Positions 12,300-23,139 of a stretch of DNA of 64,000 nucleotides are shown here, in pieces. The notes below the pieces were generated by a model. The model did not search any database, had not been told where the DNA came from, and saw nothing but the letters and a program-made list of their open reading frames with translations. This stretch comes from Telopea speciosissima (taxonomy: Eukaryota > Streptophyta > Magnoliopsida > Proteales > Proteaceae). A program made the position numbers and the translations under genes. Numbering within the stretch: the first letter of the stretch is position 1; each line of letters opens with the position of its first letter. The DNA is taken from positions 33,154,946-33,218,945 of the forward strand of contig NC_057926.1 of assembly GCF_018873765.1 (NCBI RefSeq). Reading direction: 5' to 3'.

Positions 12300-13660
12300 A
12301 GCTTCTTCTATTAATTGCTCACTCACAACCAAGGATGTGAGGGATGCAATTTGAGATTTTCTGCTTAAGGCATCTGCCACAACATTGGCCTTGCTGGGGT
12401 GGTACTAGATTTCACTGTCATAATCTTTTACCAACTCCAGCCACCGCCTCTGTCTCATGTTCAGCTCCTTTTGGGTGAAGAAATACTTTAGGCTTTTATG
12501 ATCGCTGAAGATCTCGTTTTTCTCCCCGTATAGGTAATGTCGCCATCTTTTCAACGCGAAGACTACCACTGCCAATTCCAAATCATGAGTGGGGTAATTC
12601 TTCTCGTGTTATTGCTTGGAAGCGTATGCGACTACTTTACCTCTCTGCATCAGAATGCCACCCAAGCCTGTTCTAGATGCGTCCGTATATACCACCATTC
12701 CTCCGATTCTGTCCGGAATGGTTAAGACTGGATCTGTTACTAACCGATTCTTCAATTCTTGAAAACTCTTCTCGCATGTCTCATTCCACTCAAACTTGGC
12801 ACCCTTCCTTGTAAGTTTTGTCATGGGCGCCGAAATGCGCGAGAAATTCTCAATAAATCGGCGGTAATAACTGGCAATCCCAAGAAACTTTGGATCTCCG
12901 TGGCATTCTTCGGAGTTTCCCATTCGAGTACCGCTTTCACCTTGCTGGGGTCTACCTTGATGCCATCCTTGGTGACAATATGCCCCAGGAAACCAATTTG
13001 ATGAAGCCAAAATTCACATTTACTGAACTTGGCGTAAAGTTGGTGTTTTCGCAACCGCTGTAACACAAAAGTAAGGTGTCGCACGTGCTCTTCCTCATTC
13101 TTAGAGTACACCAGGATGTCATCAATAAACACTATGATGAACTTATCCAGCACGTCATGGAATACTCTATTCATCATATCCATGAACGTTGCCAGGGCAT
13201 TGGTTAGTCCAAACAACAACACTAAAAATTCATAATGTCCATATGGAGTTCAGAACGCCGTTTTATGGATGTCATCGCTCTTGATCTTTAGTTGATGGTA
13301 TCCCAACCTAAGATCAATCTTGGAGAAAACTCTTGCTCCTTACAACTGATCAAACAGGTCATCGATACGTGGCAAAGGATATCAATTCTTGATCGTTAGT
13401 TTATTCAACTCACGGTAATCGATACACAACCGCATACTACTGTCCTTCTTCTTTACGAATAGCACAGGTGCTCCCCAGGGTGATACACTAGGTCGAATGA
13501 ATCCCTTCTTCAGTAGGTCTTGAAGTTGTGCCTACAATTCCTTCAACTCAATTGGCGCCATCCGGTATGGTGCCTTGGATACCGGGACTGCACCAGGAAT
13601 CAGATCGATTGTGAACTCTATATCGTGGTCCAGCGGCAGCTAAGTCAGATCTTCTGGAAA
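12300..13660 (-). pseudogene. Gypsy reverse transcriptase and RNase H (broken)
   Basis: In the order read on the minus strand: YPLPRIDDLFDQL, a finger/palm segment ending [26 protein letters not shown], then the catalytic [10 protein letters not shown] near 13125. After [10 protein letters not shown] and a frameshift come RNase H motifs ([33 protein letters not shown]). Stops replace expected residues at three points in RT (before YPLP, QL-stop-GA and F-stop-TP), each explicable by a single C-to-T change in CAA or CGA codons. The catalytic Asp pair is retained, but the frame is not translatable as a whole. Confidence 0.88.
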
Positions 13661-13664
13661 TACA

Positions 13665-14160
13665 TCAGGAAATTCTCTGACGTCGTGGAGTTTCTCCAAA
13701 GGTTTTTACCTTCGCCTCTGTATCTATCACAGTGGCTAAAAAGCCTTGGCATCCTTCTTCTAGTAACTTCCTTGTCTGGAGTGCGAATAATGTTATCCCT
13801 CTAGTTTTCCTTCTCGGTTCACTTTGATAGGTGAAATCTGATCCATCCTTCAGTTTAAATTTTATCTTTTTCTCCACACAAAGGACATTTGCACCATAGG
13901 CAAACAGCCAATCCATGCCTAGTATCACGTCAAAATCATTTATATCCATCTTTATTAACTATGTGGTTAGATTCTTCCCACAAATTTCAATTTGACAAGG
14001 GTCATAGACCTCCTTCAAACTCACGACACTTCCTGTCGGCATGCTGACTACTAATTCATGCCCAATATCTCTTGGTTGATCTTTCATCTTACTCACAAAG
14101 GTTGAGGAGATGAAAGAGTGGGTTGTGCCCGAGTCAAATAATACTCATGCGGGTATGGTT
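13665..14160 (-). pseudogene. Gypsy aspartic protease region (broken)
   Basis: The active-site motif reads VLFDSGTTHSFIS near 14144-14106. The later hydrophobic motif is INDFDVILGMDWL at about 13945-13907, as in Ty3/gypsy proteases. Stops and frame changes lie between them, and only the C-terminal 94 codons are open. It lies between the gag zinc knuckle and RT, the normal gag-pol order. Confidence 0.82.
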
Positions 14161-14379
14161 GAGATATTCAAGGTACCTAGGGTTTGTAGGTAGTTTAGGT
14201 TTCATGAAATACACCAGCTATTTCCTATAGTTAAATAGTGTTCGGCAGCATACCTGTCAATACGTCGGGGTTTGCCTCAGCTTCTTCATTCGTCAAAGCG
14301 TACACCTTTCCTTATGTACGATTGTCTCGTGGCTGAAATGGCCTAGCGTAGGGTCGATTTGGCAATTTGTTTTCGTACC

Positions 14380-15590
14380 CACGCGTTTTACAGTCTCTAG
14401 CCATATGCCCTTCCTTGTTGCATAGATAGCACCTAAAGGGTGTAGCACCAGGTGTTGACGCTTTGCTTGCTTGACTTATTGCTGGTTGGGCTGGCGAAGC
14501 TGCTGTCGTCGCTTGACTCGTAGTAGGTTGATCAGGTCAACTAAATGTGGGGCGGAAAGGAGTGTGTCCCATGATCGGCCTACGGTACAGAGTCGAAGTA
14601 GGGCTTAAACTTGTTCCTCGATAAACTTTATTTGGCCAGCCATAGGTTTGGAAATTATTTGGCCTTTTGTTCAAACCAGACAACGTTGCAGTCTTTTCTT
14701 TTTCTTTTTCTTTGAATCTATCCTCCATTGTCTTTGCCTTATCAACCATTTGGGCATAATCCCGAATGTCCATTACTGACAAAACTGACCCGATCTCAGT
14801 TTTGAGTCCCTTCTCAAATTTCTTGGCCTTACTAACTTCTCCTTTCAGGTGCTCTGGAGCAAAATGGAACAAGTCCTCAAATCGCTGCTGATAGTCTAGT
14901 ACCGACTTAGTTCCTTGCACCAGTGCAATGAATTCTGCTTCCTTTCTATCCTTAAAAATTTCGGGAAAGTAGTTCTTGAAGAAAACCTCTTTAAACTGTT
15001 CCCAAGTGGGGTTCGGGTGAGCGGCTTCCAAATTAGGCCTAGTCGCCTTCCACCAAGCTTCGGCTTCATTCTGCAACTGATAACCCACACAAATAATCTT
15101 TTGTGCATCCGTGCACTCAAGTACTTCGAATGCCTTTTCTAGGGCACTGATCCATCGCTCCGGCTGCATTGCTTCTGATGTTATTTTGGAAAATGCAGGC
15201 GCTTGGAGTTTCTTGAATCTCTCATAACTTTGGCAGTGGAATTTTCCGTTAAGTGCTGAGGCATAGGTGGTGGAAACAGTACTGGTCGGTTGGGTGGTGG
15301 TGCAGCGCGCTCATGCATCATAGTTGCAACCTGTGTAGACATCTGACCAAGCAACTCTTGTTGTTGCTGCATGGTCCGCATCATTGTGGTCATGAATGCA
15401 ATCTCATCACCGGCTGCCACATTTGGCTGAGGTGCTGCTGCAGTAGCTTGTGCAGCTGCTGGTGCTCCTGATGAAGCAGCCGATGCCTCAGAGTTTTGAG
15501 CTTCAGTTCCGTTGGGCAGCTCAACCTCCGGTACAACTTTAGGTTGTTTACCCTTACGACCTCCACGAGAACTTTAGTGTCGACCATCGT
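14380..15590 (-). pseudogene. Gypsy gag (capsid and zinc knuckle), frameshifted
   Basis: The N-terminal part (about 15575-15240) is Ala/Gln-rich and then reads AFMTTMMRTMQQQQELLGQM. A frameshift near 15235 leads into the capsid-type retrotrans_gag region: PERWISALEKAFEVLECTD, AEAWWKATRPNLEAAHP, FFKNYFPEIFKDRKEAEF. This is open from 15169 to 14537. A single CCHC zinc knuckle (CYLCNKEGHMARDC) follows at about 14430-14390 in another frame. A TAA (about 15566) precedes the first conserved codons, so the start codon is not clear. Confidence 0.85.
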
Positions 15591-15599
15591 TGTTTCTCT

Positions 15600-17100
15600 G
15601 AAAAGAGGAGCGAGTTCAATATTCCCAATTTTATCTATAAGGATTAACAGTTGTTTCCTAATTGAGCAGGTACAATTCCAGTCCACAGTTCCAATGAGTA
15701 TCACGAATCATACCAGTAAGGTGGATTATTAGATTCATTATCTTGGTTTATTTAGTGACGTGTCTTGTTGTATTAGGTTCTTTATGTTTCTCTTTCTTAT
15801 GTGTTTTATGAGTCAGTATGCTATGCATGGCACTAATGAAAATTTTCAGATTTTTAAATAGAAGTTTTTAATTAATTACCTGATCTAGCAGGCAAGCATC
15901 TCCAGCTTCTTCCCAGTCACGAACTCCATAGCCAGTAGGAATTCTATGTCAACTCTTACCTCTCCAACCCAACTTATAAAATGGGCTCGCTCTTCGGGTC
16001 CACTAATGGCAGCAATAGCCAAGTAGAAATCCAGTCGGTTCTCAGCCCGGGGTAATACTAGTCGTATCCGTCTTAGTCTCTCTCGCAGGTGTCTAAGATA
16101 GATCATGATGCAAGGTCTCCAGCCTTAGGTAAGGTAATATCTATCACATAAAAGGGTTCTAAGCATGAGGGCATACTTAATTAAAAGAATCAAGTACACA
16201 ACTACTGAAACTTAGGTAACTACAGTTCAACGAAACAACTCTCGGGTTGGCTCGAGGGACCTTAACGTCTAGGTGTTTGACCCTAGTAGGTCCTATTTTC
16301 CACTATCCTAAGCCTTGATTAGGATGAGATCTAGGCTCCTTGGACTTACTAGTCCCCTGATACAACATACTTACATATCTAAGTTCTGTTGTGCATAGCA
16401 ACACTCCATACAATTCGTACATCATAATATTTATACATGTAGAAATTAGGTAGTACACACCGCATCCCATAAATACGTATACACATATATTTTTTTATTT
16501 TTTTATTTTTTAAACATATTGACAAAATTTCCCCCAGTTCCTATGTGTCCTATACAATCCCTTACATAAATTTCACTTCTTTGGGTTTGACAATTTTGTG
16601 TTTTGCTTAGTACCTATTTATTTCTTATTATATTTACATACATTTTTTTATTTTTTTATTTTTTAATTTTCCCCCATCTATGAAAGTTCATATTTTATGT
16701 TTATTAAGGTTAATATAGTCAAATCTCAAGTCCCTACATAAAAATAGCTCAAAACAGCAATTCTGCACCCACTGGGCGATGTCTCTAGGCGTTGTCACAT
16801 CGCCCAGTGCCATCGCCCAGAGAATCGGGGAGCAGGGTTTTATATCCGAGAGGCCCCATTTGCTTCCTATTTCATTCTAAACCTCTCCAAACACTTGGGA
16901 GAAGTACTTGGAGGGTGAGGGGACCACTTTTACACCAAATCCTTACGATTCTTCGAGGTTTCCACGCACCTACACATGTTTGGGTATGCTTTCTTAATAC
17001 TTTCCCTATTTTGTCTCTTTCTTTTTTTTTTTCTATTGTTTTGACTAGGGTTTTATTGCTTTTCTTACCCTAACTCAACTATTCTTGTTGTTCCACTCGG
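15600..17100. other. Gypsy leader between gag and the antisense frame
   Basis: Non-coding-looking internal sequence. It includes a 73-codon minus-strand frame (15885-16106) without a recognised domain, two copies of a T-rich block followed by CCCCCAG/CCCCCAT (about 16490-16540 and 16644-16675), and the internal copy of the element's hairpin. A plus-strand TTTTATATCC near 16838 is a possible promoter motif for the antisense frame downstream, but this is weak. Confidence 0.5.
16770..16809. repeat. Gypsy hairpin, internal copy
   Basis: CACTGGGCGATG (16770-16781) and CATCGCCCAGTG (16798-16809) form a perfect 12-bp stem with a 16-base loop. An extra CATCGCCCAG follows at 16811-16820. Stem and loop length match the LTR copies although the loop sequence differs. 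It lies just upstream of the antisense frame. Confidence 0.85.
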
Positions 17101-17104
17101 GAAT

Positions 17105-18418
17105 CGGTAGCCCAAAAGAGGCTACGAGTCGAATCCGAGGAGTCTTCTTACTTTTCAGTTCCACCTTCTTCTTCTAGAGAGGATTCTCCTTCTGAGGAAC
17201 CAGATTTCAATCACCACCTTTTCTCCAGGTACGAGGATGCCAAGAATGGAAAATTTTTGCTTCTGTGAAAATAGTGAATGGCCGGGTGGTGCGGGTATAA
17301 GACTTCCACCAATATGGCCTCTTTGCCAAATTCAATGCCCCAGGTTGGGCATCGATGCTATCCCCTACCGAGCCTTGTTATCCCAACTTGGTTCGGTACT
17401 TCTATTGTAACTTGATGCCATCCGGGGCACAAGACTTCATGCTTCAAAGTAGGGTAAAGGGAGTGGATATCAGATTAACCACTGCCCTATTGGCAGAGAT
17501 TTTGTGTTTGCCTGACACTGGTGAGAGGGTTTACTATCAGCCCCGTATGGACATTTCTGATATGTTCTCTTTGGAGACTAGGATGACTGTATTCAGGGCT
17601 TTGACAGGTTCAGGGGACACTCCCAAATCAGAGACTGTCTACAAACCTAGTGCTAGGGTGATAAGTAGGTGTGTAACCTACAATATTTACCCTAAGGGTG
17701 GAAATAAGGGCAGTATTTCTATGATACGGGTGTATATCACTTACTGCCTCTTGGGGGCTGGTCAGGGGGGTCCAGTCATCAACCTTCCTTATTTGTTGCT
17801 TCAGGTGATGCTTTATCATGCCCGGAACCCAGCCGATGGGAACCATCCTTATGGGAAGTTCCTAACCTTGGTCTTCCGGTACTTCGGGGTTCCATTGGAG
17901 GGCGAGTTTATTGATAGGGTTCGATCCAGGCCTATAGATAAGACCTCTATTTTGAAGATGAAAGTGCCTGGTGAGGATCCAGTGGAGGGTGCAAAGCAAG
18001 GTGTTGATGCACAGGATGTGGGGGAGCAGGGAGTGGGGCATGATGAGGACGTCTGGGGCATAGATGAACAGAGGGACATTGGGGGTGACACTCAAGGCAT
18101 GTATACGAAGGAGCAGGGGTTAGGTCCAGATGATCTCGAGGGCTTTGACACAGTTTCCAAACTTACCTGCATACGAGACGACCGGTGCCATTAGCTCGTA
18201 GCTTCCAGGTCCTTCTGATTGAGCGCAGATGATGACACACTTCCAGAGTCTTGGCACTCAGCTCTCTAGCTTGGCAACTAGAGTGGATCAGGGCTTCACC
18301 TCTTTAGAGACGAGAGTGGGGGTCTGTGGAGCAGCGTCTAGATTTCTGGGACAGGTTCTACAGAGTCGACTCTCACCAGACTCAGCCTCCGCCTAGTGAT
18401 GTTCCTCCTTCTGAGTAG
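17105..18418 (+). pseudogene. Antisense reading frame in the gypsy leader: plant-transposon-associated protein (PF20167-like)
   Basis: Runs on the plus strand, opposite to gag-pol. The longest open piece is 17355-18194 (279 codons). Motifs NLVRYFYCNLMPSG, VKGVDIRLTTALLAEILCLP, SARVISRCVTYNIYPKGG and a hydrophobic ISMIRVYITYCLLGAG resemble the 'putative plant transposon protein' domain (PF20167) as I remember it. Upstream pieces continue the family pattern in other frames: a Ser/Glu-rich start (VESEESSYFS), RYEDAKNGKF, then GRVVRV-stop-DFHQYGLF with TAA at about 17310. Downstream an acidic linker leads to a coiled-coil-like end (FQSLGTQLSSLATRVDQGF; EQRLDFWDRFYRVD) that stops at 18418 after at least two frameshifts. 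A start codon was not found. The domain name needs a profile search. Confidence 0.65.
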
Positions 18419-18695
18419 TTTTAGCAACTCCAGATCTTCTCTTACTACATGGTCATGATCGTCTTAGTTATTTTCTTCTATGGTTATGTATTTTTTTCTT
18501 TCTTTGTTTTCAGTTTATGTACTTATTGAATTGCAATTATGCAATCAAACTTTTGTAATTATTGCTAAGTTAATGAAAATCTTGCATTCTTACTTCATTA
18601 CATCTACCTCCCCTGTGGTTTTATTTCTTGCATATTTTATTAGTTAAAGCTTATTGATCCTAGTCTGTAATCCATAATCAAAAGAAGAGCCTCAC

Positions 18696-18707
18696 GCTCT
18701 GATATCA
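18696..18707 (-). promoter_or_regulatory. Primer-binding site of the gypsy element (initiator tRNA-Met type)
   Basis: Five bases inside the 5' LTR the minus strand reads TGATATCAGAGC. This differs by one base from TGGTATCAGAGC, the complement of the tRNA-iMet 3' end used by many plant LTR elements. Confidence 0.75.
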
Positions 18708-20032
18708 AGCTCTGTCACATCCCAAACCACCCCCTAGGAGGATTGGGTAGGTGACCCGGATTGCATGACGGCAATCCGCCAAATCCCACGGATCTAGAAG
18801 CAGTGCTTACGATTATGGAACCACAACCATCTTCTCCAAAGGCAAGATCAGAGTGTTCGCAGATAACTATCATTTAATAAAAAAGGAAACGTAGAGATAC
18901 AGGGGAAAGCAGTGATAATATATACGTATAAAAGTGTTACAATTCCCAACAACCCACACACAAAGTAAACAAAGGAACAAAGCTGATAAGTATAGTACTA
19001 CATACAAAAATATACACAGGGCGAGCATCCTCAGCCCCAAAAAGGAAGATAAAAGAAATCAACAACCAACGGATCAGAACGGGGATAACTCCAGATAACC
19101 CAAAAGGAGTCCCCAAGTCAAAAAGCTAACATGAACACACTTCAATGGTCTTCATCAATAACCACCGAAAATGTGCGCAGAATCGGTATGACCTCCGTTG
19201 GGGTCCACACCAACATCATCATAACAACCAAAACTCTCCTCTAGATAGTTCGCCATGCCACAGCGGCATCCACCTGAAAAATCATCCAAGCAAAACATTG
19301 TATAACAGAGTGTGAGCCCCACTGAGCTCATGAGCAAATAACATCAATCATGCATGCACATGCAACCACAATCCACAATTCACATGATCCTACATGATAT
19401 GCAAGTCTAGATTTTATTATTATCCCCCTACCATTATAACTAAGTCGGGTTTGTGCCACTACAATCCACAATACATGTATCCCTGGTGCGGGCTTCTAAC
19501 CCCTTCCCGCGATACACACATTGAGTTGTCAGAGAAGACTGGTCAGCCCTCGCATTCGTTCACCAAGGTCGGCCCGACCAACCCTCTGTGATTAACCTGG
19601 GGAAACAACTGTTTCTTCCCTCATTTTATTTTCTGGCTTATAACCCATATGCACCATTCCGGTGTTCTTTCATTCTTTTTTTTTTGTTCTCTCCCTGATA
19701 ATTGCCCCCACAGGTATCCAACACCTTAACCCCTGTTGGCAAGGGTTCGTGTCACGGGTGATGAAACTTTAGCCCCATGTCTATCTGGCATCGTATGAGT
19801 CGAGCGGTGTCAACCATATCCCATAATATAGGCTACCACAGGCCCCATTTCCAAGCCGAGTACGGCATCTAGTCTAACAATCACAATCATCATATAGAAT
19901 TCATGGTGTTGATCAACAAAAGTTATTATGCAGTGATTTAAGTAACTTGAATTATAAGTAAATAACACAGCATCTAAGATTCAATTATTAATAGTCGGCA
20001 TCAGATAATAATTACATTTGCACCTACGATAG

Positions 20033-20566
20033 TAGGGCTGCAACAGGGTCGGGTTGGGCCGGGCTTTATAGAACCCTAGCCCAACCCTAAGTCCCCTTAG
20101 TCGGCGCAGCCCAACCCGACCCGACTCAGGGGAAAAATCCAACCCGACCCGCCTCGTGGTCGGGTAGGGCCGACCCGATTGACCCCGATCATGGGGAGGG
20201 GGAAAGAAATGCATGGAATGGAATGGGTGGAAGAACATTATTAATTTTACATAAAATAACAATATAATAAATTATATTATAACACTTATTGTCTTCATAT
20301 ATAATATATTATATAAAGAAATGTGGGTGAAATTTAAAGTTTATAATGTATAAATTTTGTCAATATATATTTTATAGTATAACTTAAATCAGGGTCGGGC
20401 CGGGCCAGGCCAAGCTTAGCTCGAGGCCTCAACCCTAACCCGACCCGACCCTAACTCAGGGCCAGAAATTTATAGCCCGACCGCCCTCGGGCCAAATATC
20501 TCAGCCCAAACCCCGTGGCTCGGCGCAGGGCGGGTTCGGGCCAACAGGGCCAAACTTGTACCCCTA
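20033..20566. mobile_element. hAT-like non-autonomous element, 534 bp, in the right gypsy LTR
   Basis: Perfect 8-bp target duplications (TACGATAG, 20025-20032 and 20567-20574) flank the imperfect inverted ends TAGGGCTGCAAC and TAGGGGTACAAG. The left LTR has the corresponding unoccupied sequence (TACGATTGTATCATTC). The ends of the element are built from degenerate GGGTCGGG/CCGACCC words and the middle is AT-rich. There is no coding capacity. It inserted after the retrotransposon. Confidence 0.9.
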
Positions 20567-22103
20567 TACGATAGTATCATTCACTCACCAGTACTTGGCT
20601 CTAGGTACTCAGTTACCAATTCAGTTCCAGCGGTTGTCTGGTCGTTGACCTCGAGCACGGGATCAGGTCCTAGACACAAATCAAGCATTGTCTTATTCAG
20701 TTATTAGCTCTACACTGGTGGTCCTAGGGTTACCCTAACTTACTGGGTTGACCCGAGGTTTAGTTGGTCTCATTTGGAATCACCAGGCCTTGCACTGGGC
20801 CTTAGGTCATGTCCCGGTGTATGGGCCAATGTCAAGGCATAGGGGGTAAATTGGTCATTTATAATGCCAATACCTGCTCTTAGGTTAGAACATAGTCCTA
20901 GTGCTGTCCATAGCATGTCTGTGTTGTAGGACCAAGCACAGCAGTGCACAGTCACATGCGAGGCCCACTAGGGTTCCAAAACATTCTTTAATCATGGACA
21001 GAGGTGGGGAAGGGTATTTTAGTCTTTTCCCACATCCCACAGTGTCCAGGGGCCAAATGGGTGCGAAATTCCAAGTCTGCCCATCAATTACAGCAGGTTT
21101 TCAATCACTGGGCAATGGCTCTGGGCCTTGCTGCATCGCCTAATGCCTGCAGAATCGACCTTGGGCTGAGTTTCCAAGGTGGGACCTATAGGGCTGGGCC
21201 CACACTTAATCCTCTGCATGTTTGGAGAATTAGGTAGCCCCAGTGGTGGTCTACATCATGGTCCAAAGGGTTTTTCCATCAAGGTTACTGTCAAGCTGAC
21301 TGTGGCTGCCCAAGTAACCCTGGTGAATAGTGTTTAGGCTTTTGGCTAGGCTTGGATTTCAGTTCCAGCCTTGTACAGAGCTGAAATCACCTGAAACAAG
21401 AGGTCTCAAGGCTGCACCCATCAAGGGTTAGGGCTGTGCAGCCTTGGCCAGCATCCAGGTTTCCAAAACGCTGACCAATGGGGCCATCTGGCAGTGCAGG
21501 TGGGCACAGCTAGGTTTGGGCCAAGGCAACAGCATAAGTAAATGCTGATTTTTAATGAAGTGCCCAGATCCACCATGCACAAGGTCTACATGGCTGTTCT
21601 GGACCAAGACTGTGCAAACCCTAGCTAGTCTGGGCTGCCTAGGGTACAAACCATAGCATGAACAGGGAGGAAATAAGGTACAGCAGGTATACATGGGATT
21701 TTTTTATACCTAAATATGGTTGTGGATGAGCTCGGACCATGCTGGGATGGGGGCAGCACCTCCTCCTTCTTCTTCTCCCTTCTTCCTTCTCTTCTTTCTC
21801 TCCTTTCTCTCTCTTCTTTCCTCTCCTTTCTCTCTCGGATTTCAAATCTGCCAAGGGCTCTAAAATGAGCCCAAGGCCTCCTATTTATGGGCTAAGGCCA
21901 ACTAAGGCATGTTTGCCTAAAGTCCCTCTTTTAAAAACTCATTTTTGGAACTGATTCTGTCTAGTTCTGGTTCCTCTGGTGGGGTCCACACTGAACTAGG
22001 GGTATGAGGTGGTTCCTCGGACTCCCCTCTATTAGTGGAGGGTGACCATGGTCATGTTGGGTGGTCCTCATAATTATAATAATTAAATATATGTAAAAAT
22101 AGT

Positions 22104-22143
22104 CACTGGGCGATGTCACTGGGCCTTGCTGCATCGCCCAGTG
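22104..22143. repeat. Gypsy hairpin, LTR copy (right)
   Basis: CACTGGGCGATG (22104-22115) and CATCGCCCAGTG (22132-22143) give a perfect 12-bp stem and a 16-base loop. A weaker version occurs at about 21105-21144. Confidence 0.85.
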
Positions 22144-22500
22144 CATGGCTCAGTGAACTCCAGCAGCTGAATTCAAAGGGAGAAAGCATAGGGGTTTGAC
22201 CCTGGGTCAGGGTATTGTCCCCATATGCCCATTATGGGTTCTTGACACATTTTTAGAGGTGGGTCCCACCATTAAAGGGGGGAGAGAGATTACCTGGGGT
22301 TCAAGCCATACATCAGGCTGTGAGCTGTGCAAGAGCAGGGGTCCACTGTCCATCTTCTCACAAGTATAAAAGAGGACATGCACAGGGTCTCCTCATTGGT
22401 CCATGTCACTGGAGTGATGTACCACAGTGAATCTGGTTGCCTGATCAGGGGTTCTTGTCCTTGAACCAAAATTTCAGCCAGTCAGGGGCAGGGTTTGACA

Positions 22501-22505
22501 GATAC
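22501..22505. repeat. Right 5-bp target-site duplication of the gypsy element (GATAC)
   Basis: Directly follows the LTR terminus TTTGACA. Sequence to the right (CGTGACCCCTGC) resumes tandem unit B. Confidence 0.93.
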
Positions 22506-22538
22506 CGTGACCCCTGCTCGCTCTGATACCATCCGGCA

Positions 22539-22799
22539 TGTTAAAGTTGGTATATGATATACATATTGTTTCCTCTCTTTCCTACAGGGTCGGTCTTTTA
22601 GAGGAAGCGGTTTCTACATGGTATCAGAGAAGGCAAGCGTCACGGTATCGAGTCCCTCTAGGTGCGCGCAGGTCTTAAAATTATTTATCCACCCGTGTCC
22701 CCCTTTGAATAGTCTGCCGTGTTAGAGCTCCTGTATGATATACATATTGTTTTCTCCCTTTCTTACAAGGTCGGCCCTTTAGAGGAAACAGTTTGAACA
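22539..22799 (+). repeat. Miniature-LTR module 2 (two 80-bp repeats)
   Basis: Repeats at 22539-22618 and 22720-22799, start to start 181 bp. They are followed by TGGTATCAGAG and TGGTATCAAAG respectively. Same spacer as module 1 (GGTATCGAGTCCC). Confidence 0.72.
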
Positions 22800-23139
22800 T
22801 GGTATCAAAGCTAGGCTGGGGTCAAGGTATACATCTCTATGTTTTTTATCATTCACACTATATTTATATAGGTTTATGTATAATTAAAATCAGCAATAAG
22901 GGCACGTATCCTCGAATGAAACCTGTCGTCGATCGATTTAAGCCACTAAAAAAATATATAAAATATGGATTACATATAATTATTATTATTAAATACATTA
23001 AATATACTAATTAATTTAAATTTAAAAATTAAATAAAAATTTATGCCAAATAACTGTAATGGTGGTAAAGATTTCTTGTCAATCTAAGAAATTACACGGG
23101 TTATCAGTGTATTGACGAACACCTATGTTGTTCAATGGA

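Larger units (their letters stand above)
7520..22500 (-). mobile_element. Complete but defective Ty3/gypsy LTR retrotransposon, 14,981 bp, chromovirus-like
   Basis: The element reads on the minus strand: LTR 22500-18713, PBS 18707-18696, a leader with an antisense reading frame, gag, protease, RT, RNase H, integrase, a chromodomain-like tail, PPT and LTR 10756-7520. Termini are TG...CA with perfect 5-bp GATAC duplications. The domain order and C-terminal chromodomain-like stretch mark it as a chromovirus. The 3.2-kb LTRs resemble the Del/Tekay lineage, which is an inference. Every coding domain carries stops or frameshifts, and the integrase lacks its catalytic Glu. The first ~430 bp of the two LTRs differ by roughly 20 substitutions by eye, about 5%. 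Confidence 0.93.
18713..22500 (-). repeat. Right LTR (5' LTR in element sense), 3,788 bp
   Basis: Same termini as the left LTR (TGTCACATCCC ... GGGTTTGACA). The extra ~550 bp are almost wholly explained by a 534-bp hAT-like insertion plus its 8-bp duplication (20033-20574). An AT-rich TATATTTAAT-like stretch on the minus strand near 22080-22095 is a candidate U3 TATA box. TATAAAAG also occurs on the plus strand at 22375. Confidence 0.9.
6058..22829 (+). mobile_element. Tandem unit B, split by the Ty3/gypsy insertion
   Basis: The unit's own sequence is 6058-7519 plus 22501-22829, about 1.79 kb once the retrotransposon and one copy of the 5-bp duplication are removed. The break lies in a stretch (ACTCGATACCGTGACCCC) that is uninterrupted in units A and C. 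Those units therefore show the empty site. The right remnant carries its own miniature-LTR module. Confidence 0.8.
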
